From: Siphonodentalium dalli
Lineage: Eukaryota > Mollusca > Scaphopoda > Gadilida > Siphonodentaliidae
Assembly (NCBI GenBank): GCA_032622095.1
Contig: CP136063.1
Location: forward strand, 28,894,987 to 28,958,986
Reading direction: 5' to 3'
DNA: 64,000 nucleotides
Position numbers and translations under genes: made by a program. The notes beneath the pieces were generated by a model. The model was given only the letters and a program-made list of their open reading frames with translations. It was not told where the DNA came from and searched no databases. Positions 53,455 to 64,000 of this stretch are shown in pieces. How positions within the stretch are numbered: the first letter of the stretch is position 1; each line of letters opens with the position of its first letter.

Positions 53455-54419
53455 TTTTGAAAAAAAGGCCGTATTATAGTATTGGTCTGTCCGTCCGGGC
53501 GTCCGGGCGTCCGGGCGGGCGTCCGTCCGTTAACCTGTTGTCCGGATGATAACTTTAGTTAGAGTGAACCAAAATTAATAAAATTTGGTATGTGGGTTTA
53601 TTAGCCGAAAAGTAAGTTCAAGTTCGAATTTGGGTTCCGCCCGCCAATTTTCACCGGAGTTATGCCCCTTATTTAACGTTTTTTGACTTGGAAAATCCTT
53701 GAAAAATTTGTTGTCCGGATGATAACTTTAGTATAGTTTATCGGAATGAATCCAAATTTGGTATATTACTTTCTCCCACCAAAACACAGGTCAAGTTCGA
53801 ACTTGGGTTCTGTCCGACCATTTTTGGCAGAGTTATGCCCCTTTTTCGACTCAGAAAATTCAGTTTTTCTTATGTTTTTTGGTTTCCGGATGATAACTCG
53901 ATTTTGGAATGTTTATACGCAAAACCCGTATTTTTGTGGATTACATATATCGAAATACAGCTCAAGTCCGAATTTCGTTTTAATCCGATAATTTTTGCGA
54001 GAGTTATGGCCCCTTTTTTGACGTAATTTGACTTAGAAAATCCATGAAATTTGTTGTCCGGATGATAACTTTAGTAAGACTGAACCGATTTCAATCAAAT
54101 TTGGTATGTGGGTTTATTAGGAGAAAAGACAGCTCAAGTTCGAATTTGGGTTCCGTCCGCCAATTTTCACCGGAGTTATGCCCCTTATTTGACGTAATTT
54201 GACTTAGAAAATCCCTGAAATTTGTTGTCCGCATGATAACTTTACTAGAGCTTATCGGATTCAATGATAATTTGGTATGTTACTTTCTCCCACCAAAACA
54301 CAGGTCAAGTTCAAATTTGAGTTCCGTCCGCCAATTTTTACCAGAGTTATGTCCCTTTTTTACCAGTTTCCGCCGACCCAAGAGAGGGCGTATATTGCAC
54401 GCCCAGCGTAGCTCTTGTT
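53455..54419. mobile_element. Element built of 171-bp tandem units, copy C only
   Basis: It is an insertion relative to copies A and B inside CCCTTTTTATTCAATG; the ends share a short T-rich duplication. It starts GAAAAAAAGGCCGTATTATAG, has a (GTCCGGGC)n stretch, then five units of about 171 bp marked by TTGTCCGGATGATAACTTTAG, TCAAGTTCGAATTTGGGTTC and GAGTTATGCCCC. It ends GAGGGCGTATATTGCACGCC. From memory, elements of this kind are abundant in bivalve genomes. No protein is coded. Confidence 0.85.
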
Positions 54420-55324
54420 ATTCAATGCGGCGGGGCCTGAGAACCAAAACTTTTTTTGTTTTGCCTTAAATAGTTAACGACAGTGGAAAGTTAAACAAAT
54501 ACTTCCGCCTTCGATTCCAGTGACCCTTGAATTGCAAACTATAGCATTATGGTGGCTACATTCAGTTTTCACAGGTTCTAGGAAGTACACACAACACACG
54601 GTTTGCACCAAAACCAGTACAATGATATTTATTTACATATGATGTTATGAACACATGGAGTTATGCACACAGTCACGTCGTTGCGAGTAGCTATAGAGTC
54701 TCTAGGAAGTTAGCTGTATATGAACAGAGCTAAGATAACTACTGTCCTTCCGATGTCTTGGTCTGGCTTATATGGTAAACCACCCACAGCTCTGGTCATT
54801 CATCATCCATGGTCGTTAAACTGGGGATCAAGAGTTTCTGTCTGGGGCATGTAGCTAAATCGGACCATAAAAGCTATGGTGGATTTAGACTGTCCACGCA
54901 TGTCTCTTAATTGCTGTACTAAAGTTTTTAACATGCTGTTGCTGTCATGGTATGTCAGCTAATGAGTGTAATTAAATTGAATGGTACATGGCCTGGTGTT
55001 GTGGCTATGTCCTGTACTTGCATGGTTGGAATGTAACTTCGAATTTGGATGAATGTTTCTATTGTTGAAGTATACATATGAATATCCGATTTGTCCACGA
55101 TAAGCTGATGTTGGTCCGGCGAACTAATGTGCCTAGCCCATTATGTTATAAAACTCAAGGGTGCTGTCTGGGAAATTATCATGCTGGAAAAGTTGTGTGT
55201 AGGTCTTTACGAAGTGTAACCCACTCTCCTGTTAAAAGATCTATTAAAGCTGGCATTCTGAATAAGTAATTGTTATGTAAAGCAAACACATAGTTAGGTA
55301 TATGAGACTTTAATCATCTGATAA

Positions 55325-57391
55325 TATACACGTGATGTAGTATCTCTGGCAAATTTTATCTCTGGCAAATTTGTTGTCAACATGCATAAGTTTGTGTTAG
55401 AAGTATGTAGCCATAGTTATTCGTTGATCCCGTTCGCTCTTGAAAGTATGTTTACCGGATGGGAATTGTTTAGGAAAACTCTTTGCTTCAATGTCATCAT
55501 CTCCACTAAGGAGGAAGATTGGTCTGTTTCCTTCTGCTGGTGCAATGTTTAGAATCTGATCAGTGTACATGTCCAATATCATCAGGTTATAGGCATGAAT
55601 CAATTGGAAATGCCGTGTCTCGACTACCATTTTCAGAGTCACTACCGCTAGCTTCACTGTCAGTGTCTTCATTGTCAGTATCTGTTGAACTTTCATTTGG
55701 AATTATAGATAATTGAGCCCAGTTGTCATCAATGGTAATGTCCTTGAATAACTCGTTGTTTTCCTTCAGATAGTGAAGGGCTGCCAATAATCTCTGAGGA
55801 TTAACAAATTCGTATTCATAATGACCCTCATAACACATCTTTCTTTTAAGTTTAACCTCTTAATAGTGTATTAGTGTCTTCTCTTTGAGGTAACTCATCT
55901 GCTCTTTTACTTATGTCAGTGGGAACACATACAACAGGACCATGCCAACAATATAGAGCCTCTGTGTAATTTCAACAGTTTGATGAAGGGTATCAAATTA
56001 TCAATGGTGCTATTAGATGTGTCTCTAGGTTATTAATATGTTTCAGTTAATCAGGTATGGTCTCTAAACTCATACTGTTGACAAAGCAGCCACTGTAATT
56101 CCCCCAACCCTGCCAGCCTGGTGGAATCTTTTTATTCTGAATTGTACTGTGACAAGTGTAACCAATCAAGAGTTTGCCACAAGGCAAATACAAAGCATGT
56201 GGCTCTCATTTTCTGTTTATATCAAAATCCTTTGGTGGATATCGTAGCCATGAGGACTGATATGTGAATATGTCTATGTTCAACAAATCAGCAACTGAAA
56301 GAATTTCCAACTCTGTTGCCCATGATCCATCAATATTCATTGAGGACATAATAGTATATTCTTGAATATTTTGAAACCCAGGACGTAAGCATTGCTGGAA
56401 CTTATCAGCATTCATCGGAAGGTGCTGAACAACAGCGTCTCGATCATTAGAATGGTGATATTCTGTACCAGTTAAGGCAAATGATAATGATCGGAAAAAG
56501 CAATTACCATCTCCAGTAATTAGTTTTGTTTGAAACTGATCTTTAATTTCATCACTGCCATTGTATTCAAGATGATTTTGGACAGTCAATTCCAATTTAG
56601 TGGATGCATTTATTTATCTGACACTGTTTAGTCAGTGGAGCGTATTGTAATCCGTTATTATTACATCATTGGTAACATCATCAATGACCTCAATATCAAG
56701 AGAAGTTAGTTCTAAACCGTTATTATTACATCATTGGTAACATCAATTATCTCAATATCAAGAGCATGCAGTTATAATTCTACTTGTGTATGACTCATCT
56801 GACCCATTGAAGTGAGCAACATTGTCAAATTGTCTAACACTGAGTGCAAATTCCTGAACTTTAACAAAACACTATTTCCACCATCAGTTAACAAACCAAG
56901 ATGGTTTCTACAATGAGAGTCATAGAAGAAAAGTTTTCCTCCTGATTTTCCGACTAACAGTATAGTCATTGAATGTTAAAAAACAATCACTCTGTTGGAA
57001 TATCAATTCCAATGAATCATATTTTGGTACAAGGCCCCACGTATATTCTTCCTCAGTAGAAAGTGCTGCAGCTTTAAAAGGCATGTGGATGTTAATTCTA
57101 CACTCTTTATTAAGAACTTTTTATCTCCTGGGTAGCTCTTGAACATCAAGAAAATGTGGATTTATTTCCAAACATTTCCAGAATTCAGTAGCATTAGGAT
57201 TCCTCAACCTACAGTACAATTCTGTTCCTTCCTGGATAATGATGTCCATATCTGTTGCTTCCCATGTCATTACATTTTTTATTTTTGAAAAAGATGATGC
57301 TAGTCAGCAGTACACTGAGCACCACAAACTTTGAACACTTTATCACCTTGGTCCACCTGCCAGGCGCGAACTCATGCAGGTGCATTAACAC
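55325..57391 (-). pseudogene. Truncated Helitron gene, copy C
   Basis: Its parts are the USP-like part (57,391-56,772, with the GAQCTA block present), the OTU domain (56,595-56,206, GDGNCFFRSL), the DUF6570-like part (55,940-55,587) and the Rep N-terminal part (55,696-55,325, IAPAEGNRPIFLL). It carries the same shared stops as A and B. One private extra C in TTTAACCTCTTAATAG near 55,857 breaks the VKLKRKM region. The helicase is absent. Confidence 0.75.
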
Positions 57392-57435
57392 CAGTACAAG
57401 TCCGACACTCTAACCACTGTGCTACCATCGTCTGC
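57361..57435 (-). repeat. tRNA-derived SINE head, copy C
   Basis: Both box A and box B words are present, with one change in between (CATGCAGGTGC). Confidence 0.58.
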
Positions 57436-57779
57436 TGATAACAACCAGGCTAGGTTACCTCCCCACAAAATTCTGGTGTATAGAGTGTCTGCTAGTAACA
57501 AACAGGCTGGGTTAGCTCCTTTAAACTGCCTGTGGACGACACATACATCGGAGCATTTTTCAGCAACCAGACTTGGTTTTCTCCCTTAATCTGCCTATGG
57601 AAGACATACATCTGCATCTTGGAGTAATACACTGAATTACACTGAAATTTGGTATACTTAGTATTTCCTCCGACACATCTCAGATGACAAGAAACATTTC
57701 ATGCCAATCGATCAAGAACAATCTGAGATATACTGTGTTACAAATGGTGGTAACCCTTACCGAACATAATCGCTTATTA

Positions 57780-58130
57780 AGCGTTTTCTTAGCGTTTCCT
57801 TAGCGTTTGGGGCAATTTGTTAGCGTTTGAACGTTATGAGAAGACATTTCTTAGCGTTCGAACGCTAAGAAAACGCTTCTGTTAGCGTTTGAACGTTAAG
57901 CATCGATGATCCTTAGCGATTTTTTTTATTCCTTAGCGTTTAGAAAGTTAAACGCTAAGAAAAACGTTAATATATTTGCGATTTTCTTATTCCTTAGCGT
58001 TTTGAAAGTTAAACGCTAAGAAAAACGCTAACATCTCTTCTCTGTTATTATAAGCATTGATAGATCTGAACGTTTCTTTGTATTCCTTAGCGATTTTCAG
58101 CCTTTCATAAACGCTAGTAAATGGTTCTTA
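57780..58130. repeat. Left subterminal array (TTAGCGTTT words)
   Basis: About fifteen copies of CTTAGCGTTT or AAACGCTAAG in mixed orientation, some joined as GCGTTTGAACGTTA or AGTTAAACGCTAAG palindromes. They could be multiple binding sites for the element's own protein; this is inferred from other DNA transposons with subterminal repeats. Confidence 0.9.
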
Positions 58131-58228
58131 GTGTTTCTTGCATGACCGTGCATTTGAGAAATAAAAATAAAATTCAGAAATAAACTAAGTCGAGTTCAGG
58201 TAAATTTTATGGAAAAATTTATCAAAAC

Positions 58229-58780
58229 TTCATATCTCCTATATATGTGACTTGTTTTTGACAATCTACATACGAGAATGACCAGAATTCTTTACACTAG
58301 AAAATGATGTAGAATTATGAAAATATTTTTTTAAATACATTTTTAATAGGTTCATGTACTGGTAGTTTGCCTTGGAAATAATTTGAATACTCCAGACATG
58401 TACATTTAACTGAACAAGCGATAATATTTGACAATTCTGGCAGGTATGACATATGTACCTGTACCTGTACATGTACTACTGTCTAATATCTTCCAACAAC
58501 AAGTACCTGGTAATTTGTTTCTTTTTGTTTTCATATCTCCTATATATGTGACTAATGTTTTTGACAATTTAATCTACTTATGAGAATGGCCAGAATTAGT
58601 TAAACTGAACAATGATGTAGAATTCAAAAAATATTTTTTTTACAATACATATATTGAGTACATTTTGTTGTCTTGGAAATACTTTGAAAACTCCACACAT
58701 TTAACTGAACAAGAGATAAATATTTGACATGTCTGGCAGGTTTTACATGTACATTGTACCATACATGTACCACTGTATAC
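58229..58780. repeat. About 300-bp tandem duplication
   Basis: CATATCTCCTATATATGTGAC begins each unit (58,229 and 58,534). The shared blocks GAGAATG-CCAGAATT, ATGATGTAGAATT, CTTGGAAATA-TTTGAA and TTGACA-TTCTGGCAGGT follow in order. The units are diverged by substitutions and indels. Confidence 0.85.
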
Positions 58781-58841
58781 CCTTTCTTTAAAAAAAATCA
58801 CTAAATAAGTGTAATATGTTTATGGGATTTTTTTCAAACAC

Positions 58842-58985
58842 TAATATTTAATGTATAGTGCACAGAATACAGAGAATTTTGTTTCTTTCATGCAAGCCAG
58901 TGCAAGCAGAGAATCTCTTGTAATTAAACTAATTAAGTCCATGTTCAACAAGGAAAAAGTGGGGGGGAAATCTATTGTTGTAAGA
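58842..58985 (+). CDS. Candidate exon inside the 4.8-kb element
   Basis: It follows an acceptor-like ATGTATAG and precedes TTGTAAGAAA. It reads AQNTENFVSFMQASASRESL, then VIKLIKSMFNKEKVGGK. The composition is coding-like, but there is no family match. The poly-G run GGGGGGG inside could indicate a frameshift. Confidence 0.3.
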
Positions 58986-61125
58986 AATATTGGCTCATCT
59001 GTGCTTTATACATTATCAAAAGAAGTGATTTTATGAACATTATTAATTATTATTTTTTTTTTTTATATAAAATAATAATTATATTTAAAGTCAGACAGAC
59101 CAGTCAATATGAGTTTCTATCACTTGAAAATATTTTTCTTTAATTATTCTCTCTGAATAGGGACAGAAAATGTGGCTATTTTAGATACATTTAAAATTGT
59201 ATAATTAATATGAATTGAAACTACCCCAATTCTAAATTAAAGTGCGAGAATATTTGCTTAACTAATTCAAGTAATGAATTTGTCTCACTGTACTTGCTAG
59301 TTCCATCGAGATCTCTGCATCCCCTAAAATATTCTAAGAACCAGATAATGCCTATACATAAAATTAAATCACTGCCTTATGCAATCATTGAGTCTGCATG
59401 ACAATCCCCTGGGGGCAATTTAAAGTTGTTAAGTTGGGAGAACTGGCCCATAAGCTTGGAATTTGATACTTCTTAAACTATGTAACAGATGTGTGGCCCA
59501 GTGTTGACTCTTTGTTTTTGGCCAGTTTGTCTCTCACTGATGAATGATGTACATGTTTATGCAGCTTTATACTCAGATTTTGTTCTAAAAAGCAATGTGA
59601 AAAGAGATCATTTTTCTGTGTTTTTGATGGATTAATTTATGAAGTCTCACAGAATCAACAGCACCTGAATGGCCGGGAAACCATTATTTGTACATGTCTC
59701 TGGTAAGTACTTTCATAATTCAAATTAATTTATGTTGCTTATAGCCTCATGAAACTTCAAAATATGATATTTTATATAGAGAGAATGTACAGTACAATTA
59801 ATATTGGCATGATCATCTTTCATGCAGTCACACACAAAGGCAATATTAAATCTTAGCTACAGGGATCGAACCATACAAGCTAGCTAGGCCCTCCACAATT
59901 CAACTACTCTCTCACAGATTTTTGGATTCCCTTTAAACCATGCACAACCCTGTATAAATGGGATTTAATATATCAATCTCATAAGGATAAACCAATTTGA
60001 ATAAAAACAAATGACTCACATATCCAGGGTTTAATCTACATATTAATATATTGTAGGGGTGGAATCAGGGGAGGGGTCAATTGTATTATAAAGTAGCCCC
60101 TGCATTGGGGAAATGCTGATGCCACCCCTGATATATTGCAATATTTAAATGAAACTTACTATGGGTGTATATATATATGCATGATGCCCATGCATGCGAA
60201 TTAACTTTGAAGTGCTAATTAAATTTCTACCTACAATTTTTAAAATAAAAATATGGCTTGAATAACACCAGCATAGCTTTAACTATGACTTATTCTATTT
60301 CAATTTCAGAGATTACAATTTCTTTTTCAAAGAAACAGTCACAGAAGATTTGAGAAGAAACTGCATGACTATACAGTAAGGAAATCTACTTGAAATGTAC
60401 CAGTGCAAGGAGTCAAAACAATTATATCTGTCAAATTTAGTAAAGATAGCAATATTAGAAGGGTAATTAAGCTTCATACTTTAAATACAGTACAATTAAT
60501 AGGTTAATTTACCAGGTCCCCTCAATATAGAATTTCCATTGTGCTAAACATTTATCTGTCATTTATATGCTTTGTTGTATGGGATTTCTACTTATAATGA
60601 ATATATGAACTCCATATTAAATTTTGGGTATTACCAAAAAAATTAACTTAACAGCAGAATTGATGAGTTATAAATTTTCTCAGCAGATAATATTTCATGG
60701 TTTGACAATACACATAAAACACATATATTCTATAAGTTGGCTGTAGTGCACCTAATAAGAAGAACATATATGCCCTATGTTTGACTTTGGAAACAGATAT
60801 ATGCTCAGCCTGTAACCCTGTGCAGATATTCTGCATTGTATGAATGTAGCTTCAGTACCAATTATTGGATTGTAATGTCCTTTGGTACTACTATAATATA
60901 CCAGCATGGGAAGAAGGATATCCACATACAAACTATTTCATCCATTAATTAACATCCATTCAAACTTTCAGCACTGCACCCTTTCCAAACTGCAAATCAG
61001 GAAATATGTCATGCTATGCATTACAGTTGTAATAAATAAGCCAATCATGAAATTGATCAATAATCAGGTGATACATGTACGAAGCCTTTAAATAGTTATC
61101 ATTATATTAATTCTTCAATTTTCAG

Positions 61126-61265
61126 AATTCATAATTTCGGTCTCCAAAAAAGAGATGTGGGACATCATGAAGGAGACTGACGTTAATGCTAAAATATGCT
61201 CAAAGTGTACAAATGACAGAAGTCGGATGAAGATTTCGTATGATAATTTCAATTCTAATGAAGGG
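61126..61265 (+). CDS. Candidate exon with CxxC inside the 4.8-kb element
   Basis: It is bounded by TTCAATTTTCAG and GGGTAAGTTA, both good splice signals. The only open frame reads VSKKEMWDIMKETDVNAK, then ICSKCTNDRSRMKISYDN. A preceding candidate exon lies at about 60,310-60,380 (TTTCAG to ACAGTAAGG). Together they suggest a short spliced gene on the plus strand, possibly the element's own or a captured one. No family is recognised. Confidence 0.35.
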
Positions 61266-62184
61266 TAAGTTATTCTTGTCTCATATGGATGTCATACTGT
61301 CCAGCATGTATGATATCATACCTTTTCATGCGTCATAAGAATGTGCAACATTGTTTGGTACATCGTGTAAGTATATATTAATGCCAAGTTTATGACCGCA
61401 CAGCTAGACAAATAATTTTGTGTAAAGTAACTCCATCAGAAGACCTGCAGGTGATTGTGCCTGATCGCAAGGGATGTCCTTGAAAATTAGTTTGTCAAAT
61501 ACAACTGTGGGGGACCATTTTGCATAAAACAAAGAAAGCATGCAGAGTAAAGTTGCTTAATTGTGTTAAATTGAAGGAAATTTCATCAATGATTCTTGGA
61601 AATCTTAATTTTTTCTTTTATTGTTTTCAGAAATGAATCACTAAAGTAAAGAAAAGAACTCGATCAGGATAGAATGTTATATATTAATTACTGTTTTGTT
61701 ATAGCCTGAATTTCCTCTGGCCTTCACATGTTATTGTGACCGAGTGAAAGACAGAGTTAAAAAACTTCAAAACCCTGCTATATATGTTTCACTCAATCTT
61801 TTATAGCACGTCACCACCAGGTTTTGATGAATTTCACACTGTCCTTCACCCAGTAATTATAGCATATGAAGATGAGAGGAAAATCAGGCTAAGATCATTT
61901 GATTATATTTGAATAAATTCTATTGATTCTGAAATTGGAGTAGCCTACAGTTCATAATTCCACCATGAGGAAGGAATATTTTGGGAGAGTCAACAATCAG
62001 TGAATGAGTTAGTGAATCTTTAGGAAAAGAATGTAAGGTACTGTAACATTTAAAAAAATGCATATTCTAAATATGTGTGAGCAAACGGAGAGGCATTTCT
62101 AAGCAGCCTTTTAAGTCATAACCAGAAGACTGTACCATTCAGTAACTTGAGGGTTAATATTAGGGTTTAAATGATTATATTTGA

Positions 62185-62530
62185 ACGCTAAGGAAACGCT
62201 AAGGAAACGCTAAGAAAACGCTTAGGAAACGCTAAGGAAACGCTAAGGAATAAGGAAACGCTAAGGAATTGCAACAGTATATTTGCCAACATACCAACAA
62301 TATGCAAATGAGGTAAGCGTTCAAACGCTAAGCTTAGCGTTCGAACGCTAAGCTCATAAATATTTCACCCTATATACACGCTAACCAAACGCTAACCAAA
62401 CGCTAAGATAGCGTTTGAACGCTAAGCTTAACATTTGTTTGCCCCATTCATCTTAGCGTTTATTTTATGCATTTGAACGCTAAGGAAACGCTAAGAAAAC
62501 GCTAAGGGTAATCGCTAAGCAAACGCTAAA
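62185..62530. repeat. Right subterminal array (AAACGCTAAG words)
   Basis: About twenty copies, mostly GAAACGCTAAG in one orientation near the interior and GCGTTCGAACGCTAAGC palindromes in the middle. It is the mirror of the left array. Confidence 0.9.
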
Positions 62531-62555
62531 TAATGGCGTTCGGTTTTGGTAAGGG

Positions 62556-63655
62556 AAGGCCTAAAAAAAAATTATACCGTGTTTCTGCTAACGGGACCTC
62601 TCCAGGGTAGGGTAGGTAGGTAGGGATTTAATTTTTTTTTTTTTTTAATTTTATTTTTTGTTCACACCCCGATCACAGGTTCCAAGCTGTATTTATGCTA
62701 TTTGGACAACCCAGTGGTCATATACAGTCTTAAATTGTATTCCTAAATAAAGGGAAGGAACATTTTGACAAACATTGAGAGTGGATATATAGATAATTGG
62801 ATAATGTATACAGCCTATAATACAGGGTATAGAATGGATGGATAACATTCACAATGTCGAATAATTTTATTCAGTATTAAAATATATGTATTAAGACATT
62901 TACATATAAAAGGCCCCCATTACAAATTGGCTTAATTTTACAATTTGTAGGTTTCATACAGTGAAAATTTCTGTTGAAGTAATAATATTCATGTATATAA
63001 TCTTACAATTCAGCTATTTCTCAAATACATGTACACCCAAAATGCTTAGGCAGTTTCCGATCTTGTATCCTACATGGTAACAAGTCATACCCTGGATGGC
63101 AGCAGTGACTGCATTAGTTGTGGAGAGAATCTTCACTTGTAAACAAAATATGATTAATTGGAACTAATTTATGTCAGGCCTTAACAACCATAATGTTTTG
63201 TGAGAATCAAAATGCAGCATTTCTACAGCGAATCGGCTTATTAAGAATCATGATTCTCTTTCTAGTCAGGTTTAGTCTAGTCGGGCTAAAACAGCTATTA
63301 TATATATCCATTCAATTGAGTCGTTTGTGATGAAAATGTCGAAAACACTAAATAAAATTGGTTGCATTTCACAAAAGAAATATTATTTCACAAAAGAAGT
63401 ATTATTTTGATATAGTGTGTATGATTATTCCAATCATCAGGCAACACAACGTCAACTGTGCGGTGAATTATCTATATACGCACTTATAAGATACTACTTT
63501 TTAGACAATAGGCTTTTGCATGAATTGTAAGACAAATTACATACATATAGGTTATCACCACGTTGCGTGTTCCCGAGATAGGTATTCATGTCCTGCAACC
63601 AGAGAAGCTTGAATATGGATCTTGGAAATGCACAACACATGGTGATAACATATAT
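62556..63655. other. No gene seen
   Basis: AT-rich flank after the 4.8-kb element, with A- and T-runs and a TAGGTAGGTAGGG tract at about 62,610. It is not homologous to copies A or B, so duplication homology does not resume after the element. Confidence 0.5.
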
Positions 63656-63659
63656 GTAT

Positions 63660-63977
63660 TCAATTTGAATATTTCCTTGCTACAACTGGCTGCAACCCAT
63701 CTTCTTGACAATTAAGACAAATGGGTGTCACAACCTTGTACATTTGCCTTAGAGACAATTTTATAGCCCCACCCAATTCCCCACAACGGACGCATCGATC
63801 AGCTTCTCCTATTCCAGAGGCATAATATTGTGATTCAATCGGCGAGGCACATTCCAGGGTTTCACGGGTAACTGCGACACCATACAATTGATGATCATCT
63901 GGGCAAAGTGGTGCCCCACACGAATAATCAAAATCAGACATCAGCGCCATCAACATGGTTTGTTGTCTTTCAGTCAT
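63660..63977 (-). CDS. Cysteine-rich reading frame, possible transposon zinc ribbon
   Basis: An ATG at 63,977 opens 105 codons. Cysteines are spaced as CGAPLC near residue 20, CVRCGE near 61 and CLNCQE near 88; the last two CxxC pairs could bind zinc. ETLECASPIESQYYASG and LSLRQMYKVVTPICLNC recall C-terminal regions of transposon-associated proteins in invertebrates, but I cannot name the family. It may continue beyond the window as an exon. Confidence 0.4.
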   Translation of the reverse strand: MTERQQTMLMALMSDFDYSCGAPLCPDDHQLYGVAVTRETLECASPIESQYYASGIGEADRCVRCGELGGAIKLSLRQMYKVVTPICLNCQEDGLQPVVARKYSN

Positions 63978-64000
63978 CTGAAATTGTGAGACATAACGTT

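Larger units (their letters stand above)
46143..57752. repeat. Segmental duplication, copy C
   Basis: The copy is colinear with B from 46,143 and with A from 48,570. It has lost about 250 bp at 48,698 (the 3' end of the transposase-like gene) and about 1 kb at 49,900 (the 5' part of the same gene). It has lost the left half of the TTAA miniature element at about 53,033 and has gained a 171-bp-unit element at 53,455-54,419. Homology stops at 57,752, exactly where the 4.8-kb inverted-repeat element starts. It therefore lacks the CGTGG miniature element and the MULE remnant. Confidence 0.95.
57754..62555. mobile_element. 4.8-kb inverted-repeat element with dense subterminal GCGTTT arrays
   Basis: The left end is CCCTTACCGAACATAATCGC; the right end, reverse-complemented, is CCCTTACCAAAACCGAACGC. 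From both ends inward for about 270-380 bp (57,780-58,130 and 62,185-62,530) runs a dense array of CTTAGCGTTT words and the palindrome TTAGCGTTCGAACGCTAA, inverted between the two ends. The interior (58,200-62,150) is AT-rich with a few candidate exons and no recognised transposase. No target duplication is apparent. The superfamily is unknown. Confidence 0.8.

Noticed and set aside
57780-58130. Telomere- or CRISPR-like repeat because of regular short words
   Set aside because: Words are in both orientations with irregular spacing and mirror the other end of the element; they are subterminal transposon repeats.
1-64000. Endogenous viral sequence
   Set aside because: No capsid, integrase, polymerase-B or retroviral LTR signature was recognised; the protease-like and reverse-transcriptase parts fit a Helitron and a non-LTR element.

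Overview
The window looks like invertebrate nuclear DNA, most likely from a mollusc such as a bivalve. It is AT-rich, eukaryotic, full of transposons and has no operon-like gene packing. Frequent ACATGTAC-type words, Helitrons with OTU domains, TTAA and hAT miniature elements and a 171-bp tandem element are all typical of bivalve genomes. The taxon is an inference; no conserved host gene identifies it. I see no rRNA or tRNA gene, CRISPR array, or intact host gene. Almost every recognisable protein fragment comes from a mobile element or is broken.

The main structure is a segmental duplication present three times in the same orientation. Copy A covers 1 to about 15,990 and its left end lies outside the window. 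Copy B covers about 29,526-43,165. Copy C covers about 46,143-57,752. Base 1 of copy A corresponds to 31,034 in B and 48,570 in C. In the same order each copy carries: a broken transposase-like gene (DUF7869-like, minus strand), a palindromic GAGATATCTC array, a 480-bp foldback element, a poly-C tract, a 930-bp terminal-inverted-repeat element, a TTAA-flanked miniature element, and a truncated Helitron gene with USP-like peptidase, OTU, DUF6570-like and Rep N-terminal segments. A tRNA-derived SINE head lies beside the Helitron gene. Copies A and B also carry a CGTGG miniature element and a MULE-type element with a two-exon transposase remnant. Some inactivating changes are shared by all three copies and so predate the duplication. 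Others are private. Copy A alone has a 507-bp hairpin element, an 800-bp hAT-type element and a LINE reverse transcriptase. Copy C alone has a 171-bp-unit element and two deletions. Copy B has a deletion in the first TTAA element.

Between A and B (15,990-29,525) lie the right end of the MULE, three or four TTAA (piggyBac-like) miniature elements, a striking duplicated 69-bp palindrome, a repeat-rich low-confidence coding region (19,640-20,680), and fragments of a RecQ-like helicase whose Walker A region sits in a 24-bp minisatellite (22,985-24,730). Two Tc1-like transposase relics in tandem follow (26,734-28,930). Between B and C (43,165-46,143) is a complete hAT-type element with 8-bp target duplications. 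It contains a frameshifted BED zinc finger and a palindrome of palindromes. A 545-bp GC-rich repeat (GGACCGGACC words) sits at the left edges of copies B and C.

After C, a 4.8-kb element (57,754-62,555) is bounded by inverted CCCTTACC ends and dense subterminal arrays of a GCGTTT/CTTAGCG word. It has a few candidate exons but no recognised transposase. The right edge has a short cysteine-rich reading frame on the minus strand. The most interesting candidates for undescribed biology are the palindrome-doubling architecture seen at two unrelated loci, the subterminal-array 4.8-kb element, and the Helitron cassette with two different cysteine-protease-like domains.
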